This document shows, piece after piece, positions 25,223 through 33,685 of a DNA stretch of 64,000 nt (the stretch's first letter is position 1; each line of letters starts with the position of its first letter). The stretch lies in assembly GCA_948441955.1 (NCBI GenBank), contig CAOJQZ010000001.1, positions 1-64,000 on the forward strand, in the 5' to 3' direction. The notes beneath the pieces are model-generated. The model was not told the DNA's origin, made no database searches, and worked only from the letters and a program-made list of their open reading frames with translations. Source of the stretch: an uncultured Lachnospiraceae bacterium. GTDB taxonomy: Bacteria > Bacillota > Clostridia > Lachnospirales > Lachnospiraceae. The position numbers were made by a program, and so were the translations under genes.

Positions 25223-26946
25223 CCTGCATCCTCCTCTCTGCTTTCATATTGCACGCACCATGTATGATAATAGCGTCCTTTCTTTTCCATAAGCTCCTGA
25301 TGGGTTCCCCGTTCGGCAATGGTATTATTCTCCAGAACAATGATCTCGTCTGCAGTGCGGACGGCGGAAATACGGTGACCTATAATAATTTTCGTTGTCT
25401 GCTCTACTTTTCGCAGATTTTTCTGGATCTGCTGTTCTGTCTCCATATCAAGAGCAGAAGTGGCGTCGTCAAGAATCAGTACCGGAGGCTTCTTTGCTAT
25501 GGCCCGGGCTATACTCAGACGCTGCTTCTGTCCTCCTGAAAGTCCAACTCCCCGCTCACCGACAACTGTTTCATATCTATTCCCCAAACGATTAATGAAC
25601 CGGGCGGCGCCGGCTTTCCCGGCCGCCCACTCTACGATATCCTGCGTGAGGCCGGTTCTCTTTCCTGTCTTAACATTTTCTGATACAGAATCTGAAAAAA
25701 GAAAGATATCCTGCATTACAACGGAAACCGAAGAGCGGAGTACACTTAAAGGCAGTAAACGTATGTCCGTTCCGTCCAACAGGATACGCCCTTCTGTCAC
25801 ATCATAAAAACGCTGAATAAGATTCACAAGCGTCGTCTTGCCAGAACCCGTCATTCCCATCACTCCAAGTGTCTGACCCGGCTTTAGCTCCAGGTTAATG
25901 TCTTTCAGGATTTCCTGTCCGTTTAGTGAAAAGCTTACATGCTCAAACCTAAGCTCTCCTGCAATCCTTTCCGGAAAAACTGCGTTCGGAGACTGGGTAA
26001 TCTGGGGCGCATGAGCGGCAGCTTTTTTTATTTTCTTCCAGGATGCAAAAGCTGACGCAATATCGTTGCTTAACCATCCGACAATTTCCATAGGCCAGAT
26101 AACATTATTGGCATATTCAGAAAACGCACCGAGATCTCCAAGCGTCATATGACCGTAAATTACCATCAATCCTCCTGCAATAATAACAGAAAGCAGCATC
26201 GTATTTCCCAGAAAGGTAATGGCAGGCTGATATCTGGAAACAACGGCGGCCTGTTCCATATTTAGATTATAAAATTTTCGATTGTGTCTTCCGAATTTTC
26301 TAATCTCATAGTCTTCCTGTGCAAAAGCCTTAACCGTGCGGATACCGGAAAGCGCCTCCTGTGCAACTGTATTAAGCTCTGCAGTTTCCTCACTGATTTT
26401 ATCATATACCGTCCCAAGCCTTCTTTCCATCCGCACAGCACAAACCCCAATCAGCGGAAGTATGGCCAGGGGAACCAGCGTCAGTAATGGATTCAGCCGA
26501 AACATGAAGAAAAGAACCAATATGGTATGAGTCACAGCTTCCACAGCAAGGATCCCCACAAACCCCGCAGCCATCCATACCTTATCCACGTCCTCCTTGA
26601 CACGTGTCATCAATTCTCCGGTGTTGTGCCGGTCAAAAAAATCCATTGACATTGTCTGAATATGACGGAACAGATCCTTTCTCATATGATATCCGACAGA
26701 AACTCCCACCGCATCATAAGTAAATTCCTTTATGTACTGAAAAACAGCCCGCCCTGCACCGATTCCAATCAGTCCAAGTAAAAGCCGGATAAAAAGTTCC
26801 AGATTGCCTCCCACAATCACATCATCTATAATGCGTTTTGTAATCTGCGGCGCTGCCATGTCAAGGATGATGCTGATTACCATGCACACAAAACCAAGCA
26901 GATAAAAAGGGCCGTAGCGCTTCATATAAGTTCCTATTTTTTGCAT
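25204..26946 (-). CDS. Heterodimeric ABC exporter subunit (degenerate ATP site)
   Basis: 580-residue half-transporter with six membrane segments and an ATPase domain. Walker A is GMTGSGKTT, the signature is a full LSGGQKQRLS, but Walker B is LILDDATSALD, with Asp in place of the catalytic Glu, and the H-loop is IIGHRISA. It is the first structural gene after the leader peptide at 27039-27128; the ATG at 26946 has AGGAGG ten bases upstream. It works as a dimer with the product of 23438-25222. Confidence 0.92.
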   Translation of the reverse strand: MQKIGTYMKRYGPFYLLGFVCMVISIILDMAAPQITKRIIDDVIVGGNLELFIRLLLGLIGIGAGRAVFQYIKEFTYDAVGVSVGYHMRKDLFRHIQTMSMDFFDRHNTGELMTRVKEDVDKVWMAAGFVGILAVEAVTHTILVLFFMFRLNPLLTLVPLAILPLIGVCAVRMERRLGTVYDKISEETAELNTVAQEALSGIRTVKAFAQEDYEIRKFGRHNRKFYNLNMEQAAVVSRYQPAITFLGNTMLLSVIIAGGLMVIYGHMTLGDLGAFSEYANNVIWPMEIVGWLSNDIASAFASWKKIKKAAAHAPQITQSPNAVFPERIAGELRFEHVSFSLNGQEILKDINLELKPGQTLGVMGMTGSGKTTLVNLIQRFYDVTEGRILLDGTDIRLLPLSVLRSSVSVVMQDIFLFSDSVSENVKTGKRTGLTQDIVEWAAGKAGAARFINRLGNRYETVVGERGVGLSGGQKQRLSIARAIAKKPPVLILDDATSALDMETEQQIQKNLRKVEQTTKIIIGHRISAVRTADEIIVLENNTIAERGTHQELMEKKGRYYHTWCVQYESREEDAGCRRML

Positions 26947-26978
26947 ATAAAATTTTCCTCCTGATTTAAAAAAACAAT

Positions 26979-27007
26979 AAAAAAACCGCAGCCCATACCG
27001 ACTGCGG
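26979..27007 (-). terminator. Intrinsic terminator (attenuator) ahead of the ABC exporter genes
   Basis: On the minus strand CCGCAGTC pairs with GGCTGCGG (one G-U pair, loop GGTATG) and is followed by TTTTTTTATTG. It lies between the leader peptide and the first exporter gene, inside the transcript, so it must be conditional. Confidence 0.85.
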
Positions 27008-27038
27008 CAGATTGGTGATATTAAAATATGGTCGCAAA

Positions 27039-27128
27039 TTAATATCTTCTACGCTTTTCTGCGAGGCAGAGTGTCTGAGCACATATAGTTATAATATTGC
27101 TGCTGTTAGTAAAATTAAAGTATTTCAT
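27039..27128 (-). CDS. 29-residue leader peptide of the ABC exporter operon
   Basis: An ATG at 27128 has AGGAGG seven bases upstream and opens 29 codons ending at TAA 27039-27041. The peptide starts MKYFNFTNSS and ends LCLAEKRRRY. It is preceded by a strong promoter (27174-27202) and followed by an intrinsic terminator (26979-27007). Its codons 20-24 could pair with the 5' arm of the terminator, and a second hairpin (GATATTAA / TTAATATC, 27017-27046) covers the stop codon. The layout matches ribosome-mediated attenuation, as with bmrB upstream of bmrCD. The Lys/Arg run near the end contains the +X+ pattern linked to macrolide-dependent ribosome arrest. Function is inferred. Confidence 0.72.
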   Translation of the reverse strand: MKYFNFTNSSNIITICAQTLCLAEKRRRY

Positions 27129-27173
27129 CCTTCTGCCTCCTTTCTTTTCCATTTCCTGTAACAACTGTTTCTT

Positions 27174-27202
27174 ATTCTAACCAGAAGCGTCTTCCTTGTC
27201 AA
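27174..27202 (-). promoter_or_regulatory. SigA-type promoter of the leader peptide and ABC exporter, embedded in the cbiC 3' end
   Basis: Minus strand: perfect -35 TTGACA (27197-27202), 17-base spacer, -10 TAGAAT (27174-27179). The -35 lies within the last codons of cbiC. The transcript would start near 27167, about 40 bases before the leader ATG. Confidence 0.8.
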
Positions 27203-27881
27203 GAGCTTTATTTGTATTTTTTCCTGAGGGTAACATATACAGCAGTGCATTGCAGATACATGCCGCTATATTACTCCCGCCTTTTCGTCCTTTTGCTATG
27301 ATATACGGTATGTCCGAAAGAGAAAGGATCAGCTCTTTTGACTGGACTACATTTACAAATCCAACCGGAACTCCGATAATAAGCTCCGGGGTTATCCTGC
27401 CTTCCTGAATCAGCTCATACAGCCTTATAAGCGCTGTTGGTGCATTTCCGACAGCAAAAATCAGTCTTTCCTGCAGACCGCATGCTTTGTCCATACTTGC
27501 TGCCGCTCTTGTGGTACTATTTCTTTCTGCCGCTTCGGCTACATCCTCATCAGACATAAAGCAGTACACTTTCCCTCCAAACCGGCTCAGATAATTCTTA
27601 TTAATACCAGAGCGCCCCATCTGGGTATCTGTCACAATGGAGGCGCCGCTTCGGATTGCCTCCAGAGCGCTCTCCACTACGCCTTCTGAAAATGCAAGAT
27701 TTCCTGCATATTCAAAATCAGCGCTTGTATGAATACATCGTTTTATAATCGGCGCCTGATCCTCAGGAAGATAAATCTTTCTCTTTGCAAGCTCTTCTGT
27801 TATAATTTCAAAGCTCCTTTTTTCTATCTCCTTCGGGGCCGCATTTTCTATTTCCACATGATTGATTCTGATGTTATTCAT
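27177..27881 (-). CDS. cbiC: Cobalt-precorrin-8 methylmutase
   Basis: Moves the C11 methyl group to C12, giving cobyrinate. 234 residues, normal length. The catalytic His is in [11 protein letters not shown] (about residue 50), followed by [12 protein letters not shown] and the family-typical VGNAPTAL and [14 protein letters not shown]. Last gene of the large minus-strand cobalamin operon; it overlaps cbiP by eight bases (ATGAATAA). Its 3' end carries the promoter of the ABC exporter unit. Confidence 0.95.
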   Translation of the reverse strand: MNNIRINHVEIENAAPKEIEKRSFEIITEELAKRKIYLPEDQAPIIKRCIHTSADFEYAGNLAFSEGVVESALEAIRSGASIVTDTQMGRSGINKNYLSRFGGKVYCFMSDEDVAEAAERNSTTRAAASMDKACGLQERLIFAVGNAPTALIRLYELIQEGRITPELIIGVPVGFVNVVQSKELILSLSDIPYIIAKGRKGGSNIAACICNALLYMLPSGKNTNKALDKEDASG

Positions 27882-29400
27882 CTTCCTTCCGTTCTCCTAT
27901 AGCGTTATAAATCATTTCCATATCCAAATGTTTTCTTAATGCGTCGGCAAGAAGGTCATACTGCTCTTCCTTATATTGCTTCAAATCCACACTTCCAAGC
28001 ATCTCCGGCAGGATTCCTTTCTTCTCTGCCAGCGCTTTTAATATTGCACGCAGGATTCCTTCTCTGTCAAAAATACCATGAACATATGTTCCACAGACGT
28101 TGCCAAGACACATACCATCGAAAGACGCTCTGTCCGTTACCGAATCATGGATCCTGCTGATATGGTGTAATTCTCCTGTTGTTTCACCCATATGTATTTC
28201 GTATCCCTCAAACTCCATTCCGGAAAGCGCTCCAAACAGTCCTTCTATATGACGAAATACGCCTGTTACCCGGGTTCTTGTCTTGACTCCGGTAAAAACT
28301 GTTTCTGCGGGAAGCAGCCCCATTCCTTTCATCTGCGCCGCCTGTCCGCTTCCTTCCACACCTTCCGGATCTCTGATAATCTTTCCCAGCATCTGATAGC
28401 CTCCGCAGATTCCCCAAATGGCCGTCCCTCCTGCAGCCGCCTTCAATATGGAAGCTTCCAGACCATTCTGTCTTATCCAGCGCAAATCCTCCATCGTATT
28501 TTTGGTCCCCGGAAGAATGATCATATCCGGATTGCCAAGATCCGACGCTTTCCTTACATAGCGGAGCGCCGCTCCCTTTATGTTTTCAAATGGAAAAAAA
28601 TCCGTAAAATTAGAAATTCTGGGAGTTCGTATGACAACAATTTCAAGTAAGGCCGTTTCATCCGAAACACTTCTTTTCAACCGCTCTGTCAGACTGTCCT
28701 CATCCTCAATATCTATCTGGAGATACGGCATTACCCCAGCCACCGGAATCCTTCCCCTTTCCTCAAGCATTGTAATGCCAGGTTCAAGAATCGCCCTGTC
28801 TCCCCGAAACTTATTGATAATCAATCCCTTTACCCTTTCCCGTTCCTCCTCCTCAAGAAGCATAAGTGTTCCCAGAAGCTGTGCAAACACTCCGCCTCTG
28901 TCAATGTCCCCCACCAGAAATACCGGAGCGTCCGTCATCCGGGCCAATCCCATGTTTACAATATCGTCTGCCTTTAGATTAATCTCCGCCGGACTTCCCG
29001 CCCCTTCAATCACAATAATATCATACTCCTCTTCCAATCTATGGAAGTCTTCCATAATATGTGGTATCAGCTTCTTTTTATATGTAAAATATTGACAGGC
29101 GCTCATATTTCCCAGGACCTCGCCGTTTACAATCACCTGGGAGCCCATCTCTCCTGTGGGCTTCAGCAGAATCGGATTCATCTCCACACGGGGCCTGATT
29201 CCTGCCGCTTCCGCCTGCACGGCCTGCGCACGCCCCATCTCAAGACCGTCCTCCGTAATGAAGGAATTAAGCGCCATATTCTGTGATTTAAAAGGAGCGG
29301 CCTTATAACCGTCCTGCTTAAAAACACGGCATAATCCGGCACAGATTAGACTTTTCCCGGCATTTGACATCGTTCCTTGTATCATAATCCTTTTAGCCAT
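27874..29400 (-). CDS. cbiP: Cobyric acid synthase
   Basis: Amidates four side chains of adenosylcobyrinate a,c-diamide using ATP and glutamine. 508 residues. N-terminal ATP-binding domain begins [17 protein letters not shown]; the glutamine amidotransferase domain has the Cys nucleophile in [11 protein letters not shown] (about residue 330) and the catalytic His in YVHGIFD. Overlaps cobD by 19 bases and cbiC by eight. Confidence 0.96.
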   Translation of the reverse strand: MAKRIMIQGTMSNAGKSLICAGLCRVFKQDGYKAAPFKSQNMALNSFITEDGLEMGRAQAVQAEAAGIRPRVEMNPILLKPTGEMGSQVIVNGEVLGNMSACQYFTYKKKLIPHIMEDFHRLEEEYDIIVIEGAGSPAEINLKADDIVNMGLARMTDAPVFLVGDIDRGGVFAQLLGTLMLLEEEERERVKGLIINKFRGDRAILEPGITMLEERGRIPVAGVMPYLQIDIEDEDSLTERLKRSVSDETALLEIVVIRTPRISNFTDFFPFENIKGAALRYVRKASDLGNPDMIILPGTKNTMEDLRWIRQNGLEASILKAAAGGTAIWGICGGYQMLGKIIRDPEGVEGSGQAAQMKGMGLLPAETVFTGVKTRTRVTGVFRHIEGLFGALSGMEFEGYEIHMGETTGELHHISRIHDSVTDRASFDGMCLGNVCGTYVHGIFDREGILRAILKALAEKKGILPEMLGSVDLKQYKEEQYDLLADALRKHLDMEMIYNAIGERKEDE

Positions 29401-30434
29401 GTAATAAACCTCTCATTCTCTTCCCGCCTGCGTACTGCAATTCGATAAAAACCAGGAGAAAGTCCCCGGTATCCACTGCAGTCCCGTATCAAAAATCCCG
29501 CCTCCAGCGCTCTTTGATAAAGTCCTGGTTCCCCGCAAAAAAATACATAGTTTGCTTTGGAATTATACATTTGGAATCCCATTTCTCCAAGCGCCTCTGT
29601 CAGATATTTTCTTTCCCTGGCCACGTATTTTCTTGTATCCTTTATATATTTCTCCACACAATATTCTCCACAGTCTGTAAGGGCCGCTGCTCCGCCCTCC
29701 TGTGCCAGCGCAGACACATTCCAAGGCTGCAGGATTTCCTGCATTTTATGCAATAGCTGCTGATTTCCGCTGATTCCGTATCCAAGGCGAAGTCCCGGAA
29801 CAGCAAATAATTTCGTAAAAGCCTTTACTATGAAAAGCTCTCTGTACCGGTGTCTTATACCCTTCATCTCATACATCTCCGGCTCTTCAAGAAAATCTAT
29901 AAAGCATTCGTCCAACACAAGTAAAACTCTATTTAATCTGCATTTTTCCAGCACATCCTCAAGCAGCTCTCTCGAAATTACACAGCCTGTAGGATTATTG
30001 GGATTACACAGAAACATCATATCCAGCTCCGGTACAATCTGAGCAAGAAGGCTGTCATCTACTTCAAAAGCCCTCTCTTCGGACAAAGCAAGATATCTGA
30101 TTTCTGCATCCACTGCCTTAAGGGCCCTCTCATATTCAGAGAAGGCTGGCGAAAGCAGCAGCGCTTTTTTGGGCCTTACAGCAAAAACCGCTGCAAAAAA
30201 GAGCTCTGCCGCACCATTTCCACATATAATCTCTTTTTCGGAAACGCCTTCAAACCGGCTGATTGATTCTGTCAGTCTTTCACAGTAAATGTCAGGATAA
30301 TGTATGATCTCCTCCGCTTTGTTCCGTACCGCCTCTACCACAGTCTTCGGCACGCCTAACGGATTACTGTTTACCGAAAAATCAAGGACATTCCTATTCC
30401 TGTAAATATCTCCGCCATGTATCTGTATACTCAT
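29382..30434 (-). CDS. cobD: Threonine-phosphate decarboxylase (pyridoxal-phosphate enzyme)
   Basis: Class II aminotransferase-fold enzyme, 350 residues, that makes (R)-1-aminopropan-2-yl phosphate, the linker of the nucleotide loop. The pyridoxal-phosphate Lys is in [19 protein letters not shown], with CNPNNPTG and VLDECFIDF upstream. It could be taken for histidinol-phosphate aminotransferase, but the cobalamin context and the N-terminal HGGDIYR decide for CobD. Here cobD means the Salmonella-type gene, not the alternative name of cbiB. Confidence 0.92.
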   Translation of the reverse strand: MSIQIHGGDIYRNRNVLDFSVNSNPLGVPKTVVEAVRNKAEEIIHYPDIYCERLTESISRFEGVSEKEIICGNGAAELFFAAVFAVRPKKALLLSPAFSEYERALKAVDAEIRYLALSEERAFEVDDSLLAQIVPELDMMFLCNPNNPTGCVISRELLEDVLEKCRLNRVLLVLDECFIDFLEEPEMYEMKGIRHRYRELFIVKAFTKLFAVPGLRLGYGISGNQQLLHKMQEILQPWNVSALAQEGGAAALTDCGEYCVEKYIKDTRKYVARERKYLTEALGEMGFQMYNSKANYVFFCGEPGLYQRALEAGFLIRDCSGYRGLSPGFYRIAVRRREENERFITWLKGL

Positions 30435-30438
30435 CTTT

Positions 30439-31428
30439 TTACCCTGTCCCTGTCAGCATCAAGCTGATTAAAATTCTTACCGCTATAAATAAAAGCAAGG
30501 CCAGCACTGCAGTTATATAGAAAAGCCTGTGAGCCTTCCTTATATCCTCCGGTTTAATCTTTCTTAACGGATCGCCGATAGCCGGCTTTTCATAAAACTT
30601 TCCGAAGTACCATGCGTTTCCCGCAAGCTCCACGTCAAGAGCTCCTGCCATAACTGCCTCTGTCTGGGCCGCGTTGGGACTCTTATGCTTCCTTTTATCC
30701 CGTAGATAGATATGAACTGCATTTCTCCAGTCCATTCCTGCAAGAAAAGACGCCCCAATCATAATCCATGCGGTAAGCCTTGCCGGAATATAATTTGCCC
30801 CATCGTCAAGTCTGGCCGCTGCAGTCCCGAAATACTTATATTTTTCATTTTTATATCCAAGCATAGAATCCATAGTATTCACAGCCTTATATCCAAATCC
30901 CAATACCGCGCCGCCAATCACCATATAAAAAAGAGGCGCCGTCACTCCGTCCGAGGTATTCTCTGCAACTGTCTCTACCGCCGCCTTTGTCACGCCCTCC
31001 TCCGTTAGTTTCCGGGTATCTCTTCCTACAATCATTGACACTGCCTTTCTTGCCGCCGGGAGTCCTTCTGTTTTTAATGCCCGGTATACCTTGTCGCTCT
31101 CCGTTTTCAGAGACTTTACGGCAAATATCTGGTAACACATAAAGGTTTCAAGGGCAACCCCCGCCGGCCATGCATACCCATAAGCAAAAAAAAGCAGAGC
31201 CGCCGGCACGGTCATGCTGACAGCCAGCACAAAAGCCACCAGAATTCCTCCCCCGGCTCTCTCACCGGCTTTCGTTTTCGGAAAACAGCTTCTTATAATT
31301 TTTTCCGATGCCGCAATCAAATGCCCCATTAACCTCACCGGATGATACAAAAAATCCGGATCTCCCAGCAGCAGATCCAGCAGGAAACCCGCTGTCACTG
31401 CAAACACTGTCCGAAATAATAAGCTCAT
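30439..31428 (-). CDS. cbiB: Adenosylcobinamide-phosphate synthase
   Basis: Membrane enzyme that joins the aminopropanol phosphate linker to cobyric acid. About 329 residues with several membrane segments; the conserved N-terminal DLLLGDPDFLYHPVRLMG and the AETVAENTSDGVTAPLFY-type motif (VAENTSDGVTAPLFY) are present. The ATG at 31428 has GGAG six bases upstream; an ATG at 31440 has none. Its 5' end lies inside the cobC reading frame, an unusually long out-of-frame overlap. Confidence 0.94.
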   Translation of the reverse strand: MSLLFRTVFAVTAGFLLDLLLGDPDFLYHPVRLMGHLIAASEKIIRSCFPKTKAGERAGGGILVAFVLAVSMTVPAALLFFAYGYAWPAGVALETFMCYQIFAVKSLKTESDKVYRALKTEGLPAARKAVSMIVGRDTRKLTEEGVTKAAVETVAENTSDGVTAPLFYMVIGGAVLGFGYKAVNTMDSMLGYKNEKYKYFGTAAARLDDGANYIPARLTAWIMIGASFLAGMDWRNAVHIYLRDKRKHKSPNAAQTEAVMAGALDVELAGNAWYFGKFYEKPAIGDPLRKIKPEDIRKAHRLFYITAVLALLLFIAVRILISLMLTGTG

Positions 31429-31957
31429 AGCCCTCTCCATTTTCTATCTGATAGTCATAATATCCTTTTTTCGGAAATGCATATTTCTCCATAATACACA
31501 TGATTGTTCCTCCGTGGACAACATATGCCGCGGAAGCAGCCCCTGCCTCCATACATTCCCACAAGCTTTTCTCAAAGCCTGAAAGAGTTCTTTTCTTAAA
31601 CTCTTCTCTGCTCTCACCGCCTGGAAATGGTACCGTCCCTCCGCTGTCTACCCATGCCTGATATAAGGAACAGCCCGACAGCTCCCTGTAATTTTTATTC
31701 TCGAACAGCCCAAAATCACATTCTGACAGCTCTTCTATTGTAAATATCTGCTGTCCCGGATAACAAATCGCGGCTGTCTGTATACATCTTTTCATAGGGC
31801 TTGCATATATGCGCTCCGCCTTTGGAAAACCGCCTTTTTCACAGCACATTTCCAAAAGCTTCACACCCTCCGGGCACAAATTCTCGTCCGTTTTTCCGAT
31901 ATAACGCTTTTTGAGATTTCCTTCTGTCAGGGAATGGCGTATAAGATAAATCTTCAT
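31262..31957 (-). CDS. cobC: Alpha-ribazole phosphatase (histidine phosphatase family)
   Basis: Removes the 5' phosphate of alpha-ribazole phosphate or cobalamin phosphate. The RHG-type phosphate loop is LIRHSLTEGN (residues 5-14, with Ser for the usual Gly), the partner Arg is in SPMKRCIQTA, and the second His is in YVVHGGTI. The conserved fold ends near residue 180, but the frame runs on for about 56 residues overlapping cbiB. The tail shows no homology I recognise. It starts three bases after the CobU-like gene. Confidence 0.88.
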   Translation of the reverse strand: MKIYLIRHSLTEGNLKKRYIGKTDENLCPEGVKLLEMCCEKGGFPKAERIYASPMKRCIQTAAICYPGQQIFTIEELSECDFGLFENKNYRELSGCSLYQAWVDSGGTVPFPGGESREEFKKRTLSGFEKSLWECMEAGAASAAYVVHGGTIMCIMEKYAFPKKGYYDYQIENGEGYELIISDSVCSDSGFPAGSAAGRSGFFVSSGEVNGAFDCGIGKNYKKLFSENESR

Positions 31958-31960
31958 AGC

Positions 31961-32338
31961 TTACCCTTTCAGCATAAGGCCGATCCCGCAAACTACACGA
32001 TACACCTTATCCGCATAAACTGCAAGCTCTGTGCAGATCCGGCCGGCCTTCTCCCGGTATTCCCTGTCAAATGCGTCCACCGGCACAATTCCGTAACCTA
32101 TTTCATCACTTACAATCACAATTTCCGGGTTGCCGTCCGCTATGCTTCCGGCAAGCTGTCTCACCGGCTGTCCCCTCCTTAACTGCCCCTCAATATACGC
32201 GTGAAAGTGATGAATCCCGCCGCAGCTTAAAAGCTCCTCTTCCCTGCATGTCCTTCCGTCTATCCATTCTGTTCCCGGGAAAAGCTCCTTGGCAAAGTCA
32301 AGCTTTCCCTGATATGCACCGCCAACAATCAGTATCAT
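31961..32338 (-). CDS. CobU-like protein with altered P-loop (second copy)
   Basis: 125-residue relative of adenosylcobinamide kinase/guanylyltransferase. The N-terminus MILIVGGAYQGKLDFA corresponds to the CobU P-loop GGSGSGKS but lacks the Ser of the GKS/T motif, and the RxHxxR segment that carries the guanylylated His is absent. The later VIVSDEIGYGIVPVDAFDREYRE matches the CobU strand IVxNEVGxGIVP. A full CobU is encoded two genes upstream, so this copy probably does a different or supporting job. It overlaps cobS by four bases. Confidence 0.8.
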   Translation of the reverse strand: MILIVGGAYQGKLDFAKELFPGTEWIDGRTCREEELLSCGGIHHFHAYIEGQLRRGQPVRQLAGSIADGNPEIVIVSDEIGYGIVPVDAFDREYREKAGRICTELAVYADKVYRVVCGIGLMLKG

Positions 32339-33150
32339 TTTACAAACCCTTTCACTAACACATCTGTAACCACAGCCGCCGCTGCCATAAAAAGCTCACA
32401 CATCTGAAGGAAGTATCCTGCCAAATCTCCGGTCATCCCTCCGAATTTCTTCATACACATTCTATAATAATATCCGTACATCAACCCCGCCGCAAGTAGA
32501 CAGGATGCTCCCGCGTATCCTCCCGCTGCTATAAGAACAAAGCATAAAAGTACAAGATATCCGCCAAGAACAGCCCGGCCGGCCTTCTTTGCCGCGTGGG
32601 CCGAAAAGGATGCGGCAATCCCCTTTCCCTCCTGTCTCGCCTGGGGAAAGCAAAGGACCGAAAGGCCGCTTAAGGTTCGGGACAGAAAAAAGCTTATGGC
32701 TGTCACTCTTGCGCTGTCTGCGGAAAGTGCTGAATAAACTCCTGTGTATGCAAGCAGATACACCCCGCAGGACAGAATTGCAAAGGATCCTGCATGAGGG
32801 TCCTTTAATATCTCAAGCCGTCTTTCCTTGGGCTGCCAGGAGCCCAGGGCGTCCTGTGTATCCAGAAACCCGTCCAGATGGATTCCTCCGGTTATGATAA
32901 CCGGAACGAGAACCATAAGAACCGTAAAAAAGAGGTTTCCAAATGCAAGGCCCCGCCCTGAAAGATATTCCTTCAAAAGAAAAATCACCCAGGTAACTGC
33001 ACCTATTACAGCGCCGATAAACGGAAAAAAACACATAGCATAGGATATATTTTCCTCCGTCCACTCCGCCTCTGGCACAGGAATTCTGCTGTACATGGTA
33101 AATGCAATTTTAAAGCTGTTCCATAAACGTCCTGTCATCTTTTCTCTCAT
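32335..33150 (-). CDS. cobS: Adenosylcobinamide-GDP ribazoletransferase (cobalamin synthase)
   Basis: Membrane enzyme that joins AdoCbi-GDP and alpha-ribazole. 271 residues with six or so membrane segments; the acidic active-site motif appears as GGIHLDGFLDTQDALG near residue 87. N-terminal start may also be the ATG at 33138 (MTGRLWNSFK). Overlaps the cobU 3' end by up to 41 bases. Confidence 0.94.
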   Translation of the reverse strand: MREKMTGRLWNSFKIAFTMYSRIPVPEAEWTEENISYAMCFFPFIGAVIGAVTWVIFLLKEYLSGRGLAFGNLFFTVLMVLVPVIITGGIHLDGFLDTQDALGSWQPKERRLEILKDPHAGSFAILSCGVYLLAYTGVYSALSADSARVTAISFFLSRTLSGLSVLCFPQARQEGKGIAASFSAHAAKKAGRAVLGGYLVLLCFVLIAAGGYAGASCLLAAGLMYGYYYRMCMKKFGGMTGDLAGYFLQMCELFMAAAAVVTDVLVKGFVK

Positions 33151-33685
33151 CCTTATACACTACCGGTATTCCATACACCACTTCCGTTACCTTATCAGCC
33201 ATACGTGCAAGGACACAGTTAATCTCCCCGAGAAGCCTTCTGTACTCCTCCGTTTCCCGGCTGTAGCCATTGATATCCGAATGAACCTCATTTGTCACAA
33301 TCACAAGATGATCCGTCCTGCCGGAAAGGCTTCGGACACCTGAGATAACTGCCTCAAAAGCCTCTTTAGAATCCTGATCTCTCTCATAGAGCTCATTGGC
33401 CGTAAGATTCGACACACATTCCAGCAGAATTCCGGCATTAGGGGGAATTTCAAGTCCGGAAAGCTCCGTATATCTCTCCAGCGTAAAAAATCCGGCCTCC
33501 ATACGCTGTTCTCTGTGCCTTCTGATTTTTTCCTCCGTTTCCCTTCCATAAGGAATCATGGTCGCCACATAGAGAAAAGGATAAAGCATACCGCCGTCCC
33601 GGATATATTTTCTATAACCTACAATCTCTTCCTCTGCAAATGCAGATTTTCCGCTTCCGCTTCCGCCTGTTATAAGATGTATCAT
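33110..33685 (-). CDS. cobU: Adenosylcobinamide kinase / adenosylcobinamide-phosphate guanylyltransferase
   Basis: Phosphorylates adenosylcobinamide and then transfers GMP. 191 residues. P-loop GGSGSGKS at residues 7-14, the guanylylated His in RRHREQR (about residue 57) and a variant of the strand motif (VIVTNEVHSDINGYS instead of NEVGxGIVP) are present. The stop/start junction with cobT is TAATG. Confidence 0.92.
   Translation of the reverse strand: MIHLITGGSGSGKSAFAEEEIVGYRKYIRDGGMLYPFLYVATMIPYGRETEEKIRRHREQRMEAGFFTLERYTELSGLEIPPNAGILLECVSNLTANELYERDQDSKEAFEAVISGVRSLSGRTDHLVIVTNEVHSDINGYSRETEEYRRLLGEINCVLARMADKVTEVVYGIPVVYKDERKDDRTFMEQL

Noticed and set aside
29382..30434. Histidinol-phosphate aminotransferase
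   Set aside because: The fold is shared, but position within the cobalamin operon and N-terminal motif fit threonine-phosphate decarboxylase.
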